A stretch of DNA of 64,000 bases from positions 1 to 64,000 of the forward strand of contig JAZKBN010000037.1 of assembly GCA_040388605.1 (NCBI GenBank). The letters are read 5' to 3'. Positions 1 through 9,334 of the stretch are shown here, in pieces (position 1 is the stretch's first letter; every line of letters begins with the position of its first letter). The DNA comes from JAZKBN01 sp040388605 (GTDB lineage: Bacteria > Bacteroidota > Bacteroidia > Cytophagales > Flexibacteraceae). The position numbers and the translations under genes are program-made. The notes below the pieces were generated by a model that was given only the letters and a program-made list of their open reading frames with translations, was not told where the DNA came from and made no database searches.

Positions 1-475
1 AGGCGTTTTCATAAACCGGTTTATCTTTATGAATCCACCAATGGGTATTGATTACCACAATGCACAGGGCCGCTGAGAAATTTATCTCCACCGGCCCGGG
101 TTGCCCGCCCGCCGGCAGAAACACCTCCTTATCTCCGAAAAATGCATTTACATAAGCCTCCTGCCTCAATACGTACTCAAGGCCATCGGCTTTGCCCTTT
201 TGCCAATCATGGTTTCCGCTGATAAAAACTTTCTTACCGGGAAATTTTTCCACAGCCTGCAATTGGGCTTTCAGGCGGCTTTCTGCCTTGGCACGGTTCT
301 CATCTTCTTCAGGCGGAAGGCCTTCAGGATATATATTATCTCCCAGGAAAATTACGGCTGAATTGGGTTTTGAAGGCAATAGTTTTGCTAATGAATTCAG
401 AACCAAATCGGTACCATCTGTTTTTACTGCACCGCAATCACCAATCAGTACTATTTCGTCGTAATTTCTGGGCAT
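1..475 (-). CDS. Metallophosphoesterase, 3' end cut off by the window
   Basis: The reverse strand is open from an ATG at 475 to the window edge, giving about 158 residues. Calcineurin-like phosphoesterase motifs appear in order: IGDCG near residue 11, FLGDNIYP near residue 50, and SGNHDW near residue 90. These carry the Asp, Asn and His ligands of the binuclear metal centre. A later VVINTHWW stretch also fits this fold. Such enzymes hydrolyse phosphate esters or diesters; the substrate cannot be told. No signal peptide is visible at this start, so it may act in the cytoplasm. The remaining ligands and the C-terminus lie outside the window. Confidence 0.82.
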   Translation of the reverse strand, partial: MPRNYDEIVLIGDCGAVKTDGTDLVLNSLAKLLPSKPNSAVIFLGDNIYPEGLPPEEDENRAKAESRLKAQLQAVEKFPGKKVFISGNHDWQKGKADGLEYVLRQEAYVNAFFGDKEVFLPAGGQPGPVEINFSAALCIVVINTHWWIHKDKPVYENA

Positions 476-685
476 ATGAACAGGTAATGGCTTATTGAAT
501 TGGCAAATTAAGCGATAGAATGCTTCAATACGTTTAACTGCCTTTTTGTTCTTTTAAGAGAGTTGACCTTCAGTTTGTTTTAATGCATTGGAATGTTGTT
601 TCAAATCTGCCGGCATGGTTTTTTCTCAACATTTAAAGTCTGCAATTTAAAAATGGCAGCAAAAGCCTGCATAATACACATCGCT

Positions 686-1189
686 ATGGAATCTGAGCTG
701 AACGAGTACGAAAGAAAAGATAAGCTGTTCGATAAAGCAGAAGCAATACGAGTTGCCATGCTTACAACCGAAGACGAAAAAGGAAACCTGGTTAGCAGGC
801 CCATGCATACTTCTGAAATTGACCGGGTTAATCATGAACTTTGGTTCTTTACCCAGGAATGGAGCAGCAAGGCCCGCGATATTAAAAATACACATTTGGT
901 AAACGTTGCTTACAGCGAACCAAACGATCAATGCTACCTTTCAATCAGCGGCGAAGCCGAGATTGTTACAGATAAAAATATAATTCAGAGCAAGTGGAGC
1001 CCTATACTGAAAGCATGGTTCCCCGGCGGTGTTAACCAGCCCGGCGTATCGCTTCTGAAAGTGAAACTACAGCGGGCAGAATATTGGGATGCCTCTGCTA
1101 ACAAAATGGTGCAGTTCTACTATGTGGCCAAAGCGCTTGTTACAGGCGAACAATACCGCGAAGGAGAGCACGCCAACCTCACTTTTTAG
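686..1189 (+). CDS. Pyridoxamine 5'-phosphate oxidase-like flavoprotein (general stress protein 26 type)
   Basis: The product is about 167 residues. The open frame extends upstream to 593, but I chose the ATG at 686 because the upstream part (FSTFKVCNLK and so on) looks like leader sequence and homologues begin with a short polar stretch such as MESELNEYERKDKLF. The split-barrel PNPOx fold is suggested by AMLTTEDEKGNLVSRPM, then ELWFFTQEWSSKARD, then VNVAYSEP and YLSISGEAEIV. Members bind FMN or related flavins and are often stress induced; no substrate can be assigned. It is a single gene closed by a hairpin at 1210-1244 and converges on the glycosyltransferase. Confidence 0.85.
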   Translation: MESELNEYERKDKLFDKAEAIRVAMLTTEDEKGNLVSRPMHTSEIDRVNHELWFFTQEWSSKARDIKNTHLVNVAYSEPNDQCYLSISGEAEIVTDKNIIQSKWSPILKAWFPGGVNQPGVSLLKVKLQRAEYWDASANKMVQFYYVAKALVTGEQYREGEHANLTF

Positions 1190-1209
1190 TGTTTGAAGGA
1201 CTGAAACGC

Positions 1210-1244
1210 AAAAAGGGAACCGGCTTTGCTGATTCCCTTTTTTT
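1210..1244. terminator. Bidirectional hairpin between convergent genes
   Basis: The arms AAAAAGGGAA and TTCCCTTTTT pair around a 13-base loop and carry A and T tracts on either side. This fits rho-independent termination for the PNPOx-like gene, and possibly for the glycosyltransferase from the other strand. Confidence 0.7.
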
Positions 1245-1304
1245 ATGTTTCTTTTTTGAAAAGAGCAATCTCAAAGTGCTCATATACAATTAATAAGCTC
1301 AGTA

Positions 1305-2276
1305 CTACGCTTTTGCAAACGCCATCATTTTGAGTGCTTTTACGTAAGCTGTTGCCTGCGCTTTTGTATCAGGAGTTCGTATTGAATAGAGCAGCATGGC
1401 CCTTGTGGCAAAAAAGCTTATAGCATAGGCCCTGCCCCGGGTTTGGGTAAGGAATTTAAATTGGTTCGGTAAAAGCTTCATCATTCCCTTAATGCGCTTT
1501 TCTGCCTCGGCCAACCCTGAATCGTCTTTTTCAACGCCGGCGGCTTTTGCACCTTTTGAGCTGCCTCCTATGTAGTGTATTACCACGGCATCAGGATAGT
1601 AAAGCACCTTATAGCCAAGCTTTTTAATATACCAGCACCACATAATATCTTCTACATACATAAAGAACTTATCGGGCAATTTGGCTTCTGTTTGGCCGGG
1701 AACCACTTCAGGAAACCTGTTGAGCACTATGCGGGGCATCATGAAAAATGCACCCCAAACCCAATCTGCCTCTTTTTCTTCTTCGTGATTAAACAGGTTG
1801 CTCAGGTATAAATCTGCTTTCTGTTCCTTCGTAAGGTTGCGATTCATGCGAAGAAGCTCACGCAGCTCATATTTCAGGCTTAATGTGCGAGATGCAGGGT
1901 ATTGCAGCCGGCCATCGGGGAATATAAGCTTAGAGCTCAGAACGCCGATATTAGGATCAGCCTTCATGCGTTCCCAAGCCAGGTGAATGGCGTTGTTTAC
2001 CAGCTCAGTATCGCTGTTGAGAAGCAGAACATAATTACCGGTACTGCGTGCAATGCCAAGATTATTTCCTTTTGCGAAACCGCAGTTATCGGGGCTTTTA
2101 ACCAAGGTAATATCCGGGAATTCCTTCAAGAAATCATCGGGGTTACGGTCTGCGCTGGCATTATCTACCAAGATAATTTCGTAGGCAAGCCCAAGTGTTT
2201 TCTCTTTTACTGAACGTATGCAGTTACAGGTGAGCAAAAAAGTATTGTAATTGACTATGATAACCGAAACGTCCAT
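1305..2276 (-). CDS. Family 2 glycosyltransferase (rhamnosyltransferase-like)
   Basis: This 323-residue GT-A enzyme starts with the nucleotide-sugar fold VSVIIVNYNT (residues 3-12). VDNAS follows at 37-41, and the metal-binding NSDTE sits at 87-91 in place of a strict DXD. Further on come WVWGAFFMMPR and FMYVEDIMWCWYIKKLGYK, a pattern typical of WbbL-like rhamnosyltransferases that act on lipid-linked or cell-surface glycans. The exact donor and acceptor are not determinable. No membrane segment is evident, so it probably works at the inner face of the membrane. No other glycan genes surround it. The GH3 gene lies 67 bp upstream on the same strand. Confidence 0.85.
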   Translation of the reverse strand: MDVSVIIVNYNTFLLTCNCIRSVKEKTLGLAYEIILVDNASADRNPDDFLKEFPDITLVKSPDNCGFAKGNNLGIARSTGNYVLLLNSDTELVNNAIHLAWERMKADPNIGVLSSKLIFPDGRLQYPASRTLSLKYELRELLRMNRNLTKEQKADLYLSNLFNHEEEKEADWVWGAFFMMPRIVLNRFPEVVPGQTEAKLPDKFFMYVEDIMWCWYIKKLGYKVLYYPDAVVIHYIGGSSKGAKAAGVEKDDSGLAEAEKRIKGMMKLLPNQFKFLTQTRGRAYAISFFATRAMLLYSIRTPDTKAQATAYVKALKMMAFAKA

Positions 2277-2343
2277 TCCTGTGGTTCAGCGGTGATAAAT
2301 GATCTGTTTATTGGTTTCGGGCAGGCAATGCGCCTTACCCGCG

Positions 2344-3933
2344 TTAAGCCGATGGGCTATTAAGCGGGGTTGCTGCCGCTATAGGAGCATGTTCAGCAAT
2401 AAAAGCATCCCATAGCTCAAGCTGCTGTTTTTTAAGCACCCTGGGGAATTTATTCTGCCCGCCTTCCTTGCCTATTTTTTTCATGAACCGGTAGAAAATT
2501 GAAACCGGCAAAACGTGAAGCCTGACTTCCTTTAAAGGGCCGCTGCGTTCGGTACGGTAATCGTCGTTCAGAACTTTAAGGCTTTCGTCAACCAGGTTCC
2601 TGATAGCAATCGGGTCTTCAGTACCGGTAATATTATCTACCCCAAGATACCATTCATGCTCAAACATGGTTCCGAACGGTTTACCGGCAACGGCAAATTC
2701 TTTAATGTTCAGGTTAAACTTTTCACCGGCAATGCCTACTGCCTTATTCATATTCTCTACCGACAAATGTTCGCCGCAAAGACTCAGGAAATGTTTGGTA
2801 CGGCCGGTAATAACTATTTCAGCTTCGCTTTTATGCGTGAACCTGATAACGTCGCCAATCAGGTAACGCCATGCACCGGCGCAGGTGCTTAAGAGCAGGG
2901 CATAGTCTTTACCTTCAACGGCTTCATCAATCATGAGCACTTCGGGCTTGTCTACCAAATCACCGTCGGGGGTAAAATTATCGTCGGTGAATGGCACAAA
3001 CTCGAAGAAAAGTCCGTTATCTGTTACCAGCCGCATATCATGATCTTTACGATACTGGTAGGCTATGAATCCTTCGCTGGCCAAATAGGTTTCAAGATAT
3101 ATGAGCGGCTTGCCGCAGAGCTTCTCGAAGCTTTTACGGTATGGCTCAAAGCTTACCCCTCCGTGGCAATATACGGTAAGGTCGGGCCATATTTCGTGTA
3201 TGTTTTTTACACCGTAATGGGTAATAATACGCTCCATGAGCATTTGCACCCATGCGGGAACGCCGGCAATGTAGCCTATGTTCCATTCTTTGGCGTGCAG
3301 GGTAATTTCATCAAGCTTCTTATCCCAATCAGGTGTGAGGGCTATTTTTTTTCCCGGCTTATAAAACTGCCTGAACCACAGGGGCAGTCGGCTGGCCTGA
3401 ATTCCGCTTAAATCTCCTTCGTAAAAATTGCCGTTATTTTTAAGGCTTGTGCTGCCGCCCAGCAGTAAAATGCCCCTGCTGAAAAGACGGGCAGGCATAT
3501 CGTATTGGGGCAAAGTCAGAATCTGGCGAATGCTGGTTTTCTGAATGGCCCTAATCATATCAATGGTTTCGGGAATATGCTTTGTGCTGGCTTCAGAGGT
3601 GCCGCTGCTCAGTGCAAAATAGCGCACTTTACCGGGCCAGGCCACATCAGGAATTCCACGGCGGCTGCGGTTCCACCATTCCTTATCCATTCTGTTGTAA
3701 TCGAAAATGGGTACCCGGCGTTTGTATTCCTCGTAAAAAATGTGCTTATCTTTTACATGAAAGGCATGCAGAATATCGCGGAAGGCGTATTTTTCACCGA
3801 ATTCAGTGAGCATGGCCGTTCTGAGGAGTTTTTTTAATACGCGTCTTTGGGCCCGAAAATCGTCCCGGCGAGCCATAACGGCATTGCGCCGCATTGCGAG
3901 ACCGCTCTTTAACAGACTGCCAAGTAATGACAT
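2344..3933 (-). CDS. GH3 auxin-responsive promoter family protein (acyl-adenylate/thioester-forming)
   Basis: A 529-residue protein of the bacterial GH3 family. The ATP-binding motif SSGTS lies at residues 109-113, followed by an aromatic YLASEGFIAYQY block near 285. The adenylate motif TGRTKHFLSLCGEHLS is near residue 375. Plant GH3 enzymes conjugate amino acids to acyl hormones through an acyl-adenylate. In Bacteroidota the family is widespread but its substrate is unknown, so only the adenylation chemistry is inferred. It has no signal peptide and no obvious pathway partners. Length is normal for the family. Confidence 0.87.
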   Translation of the reverse strand: MSLLGSLLKSGLAMRRNAVMARRDDFRAQRRVLKKLLRTAMLTEFGEKYAFRDILHAFHVKDKHIFYEEYKRRVPIFDYNRMDKEWWNRSRRGIPDVAWPGKVRYFALSSGTSEASTKHIPETIDMIRAIQKTSIRQILTLPQYDMPARLFSRGILLLGGSTSLKNNGNFYEGDLSGIQASRLPLWFRQFYKPGKKIALTPDWDKKLDEITLHAKEWNIGYIAGVPAWVQMLMERIITHYGVKNIHEIWPDLTVYCHGGVSFEPYRKSFEKLCGKPLIYLETYLASEGFIAYQYRKDHDMRLVTDNGLFFEFVPFTDDNFTPDGDLVDKPEVLMIDEAVEGKDYALLLSTCAGAWRYLIGDVIRFTHKSEAEIVITGRTKHFLSLCGEHLSVENMNKAVGIAGEKFNLNIKEFAVAGKPFGTMFEHEWYLGVDNITGTEDPIAIRNLVDESLKVLNDDYRTERSGPLKEVRLHVLPVSIFYRFMKKIGKEGGQNKFPRVLKKQQLELWDAFIAEHAPIAAATPLNSPSA

Positions 3934-4108
3934 TGGTCCGGATGATTTAGTTATGCCCGAAAGATAGGGGGTTGACCTATATATTGCAAAAGCCCTTAGC
4001 CGTTTAAAGACCTTGGGGCACTAAATGCTACGCTATTTGCCGATTATGCACAGGGCTAATCTTAAATTGCCCTCAAATTACAATCAGATAAGAACAGGGT
4101 TGCTGAAA

Positions 4109-4573
4109 TCAGCTGAGTTCAGCCAATTCTCCTTTAAAGTTTTCCTGCCAGGCTTCGTAGGTCATTTCATAAGTCAAATCTCCGCCTGCCTCAGTTCCGA
4201 AAAGCTTCCAACCGGCAATTTTATAAATGGTTTCGGCTCGTGAACCCGGTGATGTGCCTAACAGTAATTTATGCCTGCCCAAGGTGAAATGCCAGTTGAG
4301 CATCAGCTCATGTAATTTCCTCCCAATACCCTGTCTTTCGTATTCCGGTCGCATAAATAAAGCCCAGACATTATTTTTCAGGTTATCTATAATTGCAAAA
4401 CCTAGAATTTTGCCCTCGTGTTCACAAACCCATCCTTTTCCTTCGGTAGTAAGGTACCTTACGTAATGGTCATTTGTTACATAAGATTTTGTTACCAATA
4501 CATTTTCTTTCACCGAAAGCCTTATTTCATGCAGTTCAGGAATGTCGTTGGTATTGGCTTCGCGATATATCAT
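4109..4573 (-). CDS. GNAT family N-acetyltransferase
   Basis: A 154-residue single-domain GNAT. The acetyl-CoA pyrophosphate-binding motif is visible as RPEYERQGIGRKLHELML (about residues 77-94, core Q-G-I-G-R). It is preceded by a GFAIIDN strand and followed by the C-terminal YKIAGWKLFG segment near residue 116. The acceptor amine cannot be predicted. It is a short single gene, with the DUF2905 gene about 100 bp upstream on the same strand. Part of the 100-200 bp on each side is AT-rich and non-coding. Confidence 0.85.
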   Translation of the reverse strand: MIYREANTNDIPELHEIRLSVKENVLVTKSYVTNDHYVRYLTTEGKGWVCEHEGKILGFAIIDNLKNNVWALFMRPEYERQGIGRKLHELMLNWHFTLGRHKLLLGTSPGSRAETIYKIAGWKLFGTEAGGDLTYEMTYEAWQENFKGELAELS

Positions 4574-4675
4574 ATTGAATTATTTTGCCCCTGAATTCTA
4601 AAACCGGGTTTGCAAAGGTACGAAAAGCTAAATCGGTTTGCTATTGTACGCCTCACCGGCCGCCTCTCATACATT

Positions 4676-4918
4676 TTACCCAACAAACCTGCGCCAAAGC
4701 CACATTAATAAGCTAAGTAAAGCGCTTATAAGCAGGCAGGTAACTATTGGGAATCTGAAAGAGCCGGTTTTTGAGTCAAAAGAAATGTCGCCGGGAAGCC
4801 TGCCGAAATGCCTCAGGAACTGTGGCAGCCTGTACCCGTAAAGCAGGTATAAGCCTGTCAAAAAAATAAGGACACCTGCAATTATGATTTGGCGGGCAAG
4901 AGCAGGCTGCGGGTTCAT
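4676..4918 (-). CDS. DUF2905-family small membrane protein
   Basis: This 80-residue protein has two hydrophobic segments, IIIAGVLIFLTGLYLLYG and a C-terminal FPIVTCLLISALLSLLMWLW. They flank the DUF2905 signature FGRLPGDISFDSKTGSFRFP (residues 38-57). Family members are inner-membrane proteins of unknown function. The start is divergent from the cNMP-binding gene with only 47 bp between them, so the two promoters must be packed in that gap. Confidence 0.8.
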   Translation of the reverse strand: MNPQPALARQIIIAGVLIFLTGLYLLYGYRLPQFLRHFGRLPGDISFDSKTGSFRFPIVTCLLISALLSLLMWLWRRFVG

Positions 4919-4965
4919 TTAAGGAAATGTTGTAATTTGCACCTGCAAAAATACCCTTTTTCCGA

Positions 4966-5484
4966 ATGCTAAACCCCTTCAGGCGCAGTTATACTGCCGA
5001 GGAGCTCAACCTTTGCAGGTTTCTTACCAAGTGCAAACTGTTTGAAGACCTCAGCAACGATGAGCTTATACACTTCCTGCCCTATATGTACCTGCGTGAG
5101 TATAAGCCCGATGAAGTCGTCTTTTTCCGCGATGATCCAAGCCAGGCATTATACGTGGTAAAATCAGGAACCATAGGCCTGAGTATAGATGTAGGACAAA
5201 AACTGGAGTACCTAACAACCGTTCGCACCTTCAGCAGCCTGGGCGACAACAGCCTTATACCGAATACGAAGCGCATTTACAATGCCATTGTAAACGGCTC
5301 AGACTCCTGTGAGCTGTATGTTATACCACAGGCTAACATACTTGATATTTTTGAGCGCCATGCCGAAATAAAAGCTAAAATGAATGCTGCTCTCAGCAGC
5401 GGCTATAACAGGTTTATTTACGATATGTTTAAGGCCTATAAAAGCTCATTAGGTTTTTTCGATGTAAGGCAAATTTATAGCTAA
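4966..5484 (+). CDS. Cyclic nucleotide-binding (Crp-like sensor) domain protein
   Basis: A 172-residue protein with one cNMP-binding beta-roll at about residues 20-135: LCRFLTKCKLFEDLSNDEL, then LREYKPDEVVFFRDD and ALYVVKSGTIGLS. There is no C-terminal helix-turn-helix, so it is not a classical Crp transcription factor. The phosphate-binding cassette (LGDNSLIPNTKR) is atypical, so cyclic-nucleotide binding itself is uncertain. In Bacteroidota such stand-alone domains are common and uncharacterised. It is followed by 371 bp without a gene. Confidence 0.78.
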   Translation: MLNPFRRSYTAEELNLCRFLTKCKLFEDLSNDELIHFLPYMYLREYKPDEVVFFRDDPSQALYVVKSGTIGLSIDVGQKLEYLTTVRTFSSLGDNSLIPNTKRIYNAIVNGSDSCELYVIPQANILDIFERHAEIKAKMNAALSSGYNRFIYDMFKAYKSSLGFFDVRQIYS

Positions 5485-5855
5485 GCGCTTTACTTTTAGT
5501 TAAAATGTCACATGTTGTCTGAATACAAAAACTATACTTTTCCGATATAATATTTCTAAAAAAGCCGGTCCCGATTTGATTCTTTAAAATTGAATGCATC
5601 CTGAGCTTTCAAAAATACCGGATTATGAAAACATTGCTTTACAAGGGCTTATAGTCTGCATTAAAGTATATTTAATTTTGATTTCTTTGTATTCTTTCCG
5701 TGATTTACCAATAATATGACCTTATAAACGTTGTGATTTTTTTGTGGCGCTGAATGGCCGGCATAAAACCGGCATAAAAAAGCATTTAATTCGCCTGTAA
5801 ATAATACACCTGCTGAAATTGCAATTTATTAACAGGGTATCACCATTCTCAAAAA
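5485..5855. other. Gene-free 371 bp, leader region of the PorE-like gene
   Basis: No reading frame or RNA gene is convincing here. The stretch is AT-rich and probably holds the promoter and long leader of the following gene. A tandem direct repeat of the 11-mer CCGGCATAAAA occupies 5758-5779, about 75 bp before that start codon. Confidence 0.5.
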
Positions 5856-8537
5856 ATGACTGTAAAAATCACGCTTTCAATTGTACCGAAAGCAAAGCTA
5901 ATCTGTAAACTACTGTTAATTGCTGTGTTCACAGCAATAGGGTTAAGCCCTGTATTTGCGCAAAAAGCTCCCCAAGGCAGCGTTGAGCATACCATGGAAG
6001 AAGCAGACAAACGCTTCAAATCAGGTGATTTTCAGCAGGCAGCCAAACTATACGTGGAAGTGGTGCAGGCAGATAATGAGCATGCTTTAGCCATGTTTAA
6101 AGCCGGCATAAGCTATCTGTACAATTCAATGCCGCGCAAAGGCCTTTCCTTTATCCAGAAATCAAGGGAAATAGACCCGGAGGTTAACCCATATTACTTT
6201 TACTGGCTTGGTCGCGCTTTCCACCTGAATTATAAGGTAGACAGCGCTTTGCTCAATTACCGCAGGTACCTTTCATTAACCACAAAGAAAAACGGGGCCT
6301 ACAGGCGCGATGCCGAAATGTACCGGGAACAGGCTCACAGGGGCCGAAGCTTCTTTATTACCATTGAAAACGCACCTTTCCGGGTAGAAAATATGGGAGA
6401 TAATATTAACTCTCCCTGGACAGAAAGCAATCCCGTATTTACTAAAGATGGTAATACCCTTTTCTTTACCACCAGGCGCCCATATTACCCGCACGAGGAA
6501 ATTCTGACCGATGGAGAATACTATGAGAAGGTCTATTATTCCTACAAAAAAATTGACGGCACCTTTACCCAAGCTGTGCCGCTTGATATTAACCCTGATA
6601 AAAAAAGCCACCTTTTCTGCATCCAGCTTATAGATAATGATACCAAGCTGTTGCTGAACAGGCCCGGCATCGGGGGCGGTGAATTGCTGGTAAGCACTTA
6701 CAACGGCGAAACCTGGAGTAAGCCTGAAAAATACAATTCAGGCCTGAATACATCTGATTTTGATTTCAGCGCACATTATGCGCCTGATATGAATACCCTA
6801 GTGTTTTCAACTTTTCCGAATAAAAGCCATTTGGACATAATGCAGGTTACGCGCAAAAAAAATTCAGGCTGGGGAGCGCCTGTAAAATTAAGCGAAGTAA
6901 TTAATACCGAGGAAGATGAAACTTCTCCTTATATAACGAACGAAGGTAAAAGTCTGCTTTTCAGCAGCAAGGGGCATAACAGCATTGGCGGATTCGATAT
7001 TTTCAGGTCAGATATAGGGCCGGATGGGAAATGGTCGGAAGTGAAGAATGCAGGTTACCCTATTAATACTCCCGGAGATGAAAAAGACTATACCGAGATT
7101 ACAGAAAACGGGAATATAATTGGCTTCATGTCGGCGGAACGTACAAACAGCATGGGAAAGGCAGATTTATATAAAATACTTCCGGGAACTTATACTGAAA
7201 TTACAGGCCTTGTAACAGATGAAAAGGGAAAAGGTATGCCCGATATTAATGTTATTATAAGGGATAAATACAACGTTATTTTTGATGCCGTATTAACCGA
7301 TACCACAGGCCGATACCGCAGCCGTAATGTGCTCATCGGTCAAAATTATAACCTTGTTGTTATGAAGGAAAATATTACCCTTCAAACTACCGGTCTTGAG
7401 ATTCCGCTTGATGCCGGTGTTAAGCCGCTTGAAAGGAACTTCACCATTCAGTCTGCAGTGGCCGGTTTAAAAATGAATGATGAGCCTTACAAATTCTCAC
7501 TCGATACCCTGCCGGAACGTGACGTGCCTGTTATCAGTCGCAAAGCAGTACCGGTTGACACAACTTACCAACCGCTTCCAGGAAATGCTTTACAGCACAA
7601 AAATACCGATTCAACCATTGCAGCAATAGCCGCAGGTTCTGAAGCCAAGGGTATAAAGCCCGGTACAAGCCCTGCTATTGCGCTCAGCGATGAAAAAAAG
7701 GCTGAAATCCAGAAATCGATTAACAATTCAGCTATAGCCCATACCGAGGAAGAAAGGCAGGAGTGGGCAAAAGCTGAACGCGAAAAAGCAGCCCTTGCCG
7801 CAGCCGAAGAAAAGGCAAAAGCTGAAAAGCTTGCTGCAGATAAAGCAGAGTCGGAGAGAGAGCTGCAACTTTTAGCAGCAAAATTAGCAGCTGATAAAAA
7901 GGAAAAAGCCGAAGCTGAAAAAGCGGCAGCCAATGAAGCCCTGCATATTAAGGAAGCTGAAGCCAAGGCAAAGGCAGAAGCAGTTGAACTTGCGGCAGCC
8001 AAAAAGGAAGAAGTACTTAAGCCCCTGAAAAAAGCCAAAAAATCGAACAGCATGAACGACTATGTGCCGGTAATTCCTGATAAACCGGCCCTGCCTGATT
8101 CATTAATTGGTGACGCCCCGGCGGAAAAGGTACACTCCGGAAAAGACTCTCGCATGGTATGGATTCATAAACCGACAATCAGTTTCGAAAAAAGGAAACC
8201 AATTGGCAGCTTCTATATTTACTTTGCCAAAAATAAATTTATGCTTGATCGCCAAAGCCAGGCTAGGCTTAAGTTTGTTTCAAAAACCGGGCACAGGTAT
8301 CATACTATGGTTGCGCAGCTTACAGGCTATACCGACCCTACCGGCCCTATAGCTTATAACCGGAAGCTTAGTAAAAAACGCGCTGCCACAGTAATGGGCT
8401 ACCTTGAAAAGCTTGGTTTTAAAGCCGAGCAGATGAGTGTGGCCGGCGGCGGCCCGGTCAGGGAAATAGAAGAAACAGATACAGAAGAAACTTTAAAGGA
8501 ATTCAGGCGCGTGCACATAACACTGTTCAGTGAATAA
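5856..8537 (+). CDS. PorE-like TPR / PD40 propeller / OmpA-domain envelope protein
   Basis: An 893-residue secreted protein. The signal peptide ends near residue 36 (SPVFAQ). TPR-like helices cover about 40-160. PD40 beta-propeller blades follow (NPVFTKDGNTLFFTTRR near 190; SPYITNEGKSLLFSSKG near 350). A carboxypeptidase regulatory-like domain begins at about 448 (GLVTDEKGKGMPDINVII). A peptidoglycan-binding OmpA domain spans about 784-893 (FYIYFAKNKFMLDRQSQARL). This order matches PorE of the type IX secretion system, but Bacteroidota carry several paralogues, so PorE itself is not proven. Unusual is an Ala/Lys/Glu-rich, probably coiled-coil stretch at about 633-731, which makes it longer than typical PorE. 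The role is probably to anchor an envelope complex to peptidoglycan. Confidence 0.82.
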   Translation: MTVKITLSIVPKAKLICKLLLIAVFTAIGLSPVFAQKAPQGSVEHTMEEADKRFKSGDFQQAAKLYVEVVQADNEHALAMFKAGISYLYNSMPRKGLSFIQKSREIDPEVNPYYFYWLGRAFHLNYKVDSALLNYRRYLSLTTKKNGAYRRDAEMYREQAHRGRSFFITIENAPFRVENMGDNINSPWTESNPVFTKDGNTLFFTTRRPYYPHEEILTDGEYYEKVYYSYKKIDGTFTQAVPLDINPDKKSHLFCIQLIDNDTKLLLNRPGIGGGELLVSTYNGETWSKPEKYNSGLNTSDFDFSAHYAPDMNTLVFSTFPNKSHLDIMQVTRKKNSGWGAPVKLSEVINTEEDETSPYITNEGKSLLFSSKGHNSIGGFDIFRSDIGPDGKWSEVKNAGYPINTPGDEKDYTEITENGNIIGFMSAERTNSMGKADLYKILPGTYTEITGLVTDEKGKGMPDINVIIRDKYNVIFDAVLTDTTGRYRSRNVLIGQNYNLVVMKENITLQTTGLEIPLDAGVKPLERNFTIQSAVAGLKMNDEPYKFSLDTLPERDVPVISRKAVPVDTTYQPLPGNALQHKNTDSTIAAIAAGSEAKGIKPGTSPAIALSDEKKAEIQKSINNSAIAHTEEERQEWAKAEREKAALAAAEEKAKAEKLAADKAESERELQLLAAKLAADKKEKAEAEKAAANEALHIKEAEAKAKAEAVELAAAKKEEVLKPLKKAKKSNSMNDYVPVIPDKPALPDSLIGDAPAEKVHSGKDSRMVWIHKPTISFEKRKPIGSFYIYFAKNKFMLDRQSQARLKFVSKTGHRYHTMVAQLTGYTDPTGPIAYNRKLSKKRAATVMGYLEKLGFKAEQMSVAGGGPVREIEETDTEETLKEFRRVHITLFSE

Positions 8538-8693
8538 ATTGACAGCTTTCACTAAAGGTACCTGCTAAAATTCCTGCGGTTTTGTGGTGCGAATTTTGCT
8601 GTTTTGTACCTGCAATTAAAACAGGAAGCGGCTTTTTGAAGTTGTATTCCTGTATATCAAATTCATATTTCACCAACGTTTAAAGTATCTGCT

Positions 8694-9302
8694 ATGGCTT
8701 TTGAACTGCCTGCCCTTCCTTACGCCCCCGATGCCCTGGAGCCAAATATTGACCGCGCAACCATGGAAATTCACCATGGTAAGCATCATAATGCATACGT
8801 TACCAACCTCAACAATGCCGTAACCGGGAGCACTGCCGAAGGCAAAAGTCTTGAGGAGCTGCTAAAAGACATAAGCAAATATGCCCCTGCCATACGTAAC
8901 AACGGCGGCGGGCATTATAACCACAGCCTTTTCTGGACTTTGCTTAGCCCTTCCGGCGGCGGAGCACCAACAGGCAAAATAGCCGATGCTATAAACAGCA
9001 CCTTCGGTTCTTATGATGCTTTTAAGGAAGAATTCACCAAGGCAGCAACCACACGTTTCGGAAGCGGATGGGCTTGGCTGGTAGCTGACGGCAGTAAGCT
9101 GACCATCAGCAGCACACCCAACCAGGATAACCCCTTAATGGATGTTGCCGAAGTTAAAGGCACACCGGTTCTTGGCCTCGACGTTTGGGAGCATGCCTAT
9201 TACCTGAAATACCAAAACCGCAGGCCCGATTATATTGCTGCCTTCTGGAACCTGGTTAACTGGGATAAAGTAAATGAGCTTTTCGATAAAGCATCGGCAT
9301 AA
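8694..9302 (+). CDS. sodA: Superoxide dismutase, Mn-type signature
   Basis: A 202-residue Fe/Mn superoxide dismutase that converts superoxide to hydrogen peroxide and oxygen in the cytoplasm. The metal ligands are His27 (MEIHHGKHH), His77 (GGHYNHSLFW), Asp163 and His167 (DVWEHAYY). Two positions that separate the metal types read as Mn: the GGGH context before the second His, and Gln144 in PNQDNPLM, as in E. coli SodA. The metal is still only an inference, because cambialistic enzymes exist. It is a single gene ending in a very strong hairpin. Confidence 0.95.
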   Translation: MAFELPALPYAPDALEPNIDRATMEIHHGKHHNAYVTNLNNAVTGSTAEGKSLEELLKDISKYAPAIRNNGGGHYNHSLFWTLLSPSGGGAPTGKIADAINSTFGSYDAFKEEFTKAATTRFGSGWAWLVADGSKLTISSTPNQDNPLMDVAEVKGTPVLGLDVWEHAYYLKYQNRRPDYIAAFWNLVNWDKVNELFDKASA

Positions 9303-9334
9303 GCCATTTGCTTACCGTTAAACAGCTTACTGAT

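Noticed and set aside
101..464. Plus-strand open frames at the window start
   Set aside because: The minus-strand frame shows the conserved phosphoesterase motifs and is open to the window edge; the plus frames show none.
7565..8053. Ser/Ala-rich minus-strand open frame
   Set aside because: It mirrors the Ala/Lys/Glu-rich segment of the PorE-like gene; the codon bias of that region keeps the antisense open.
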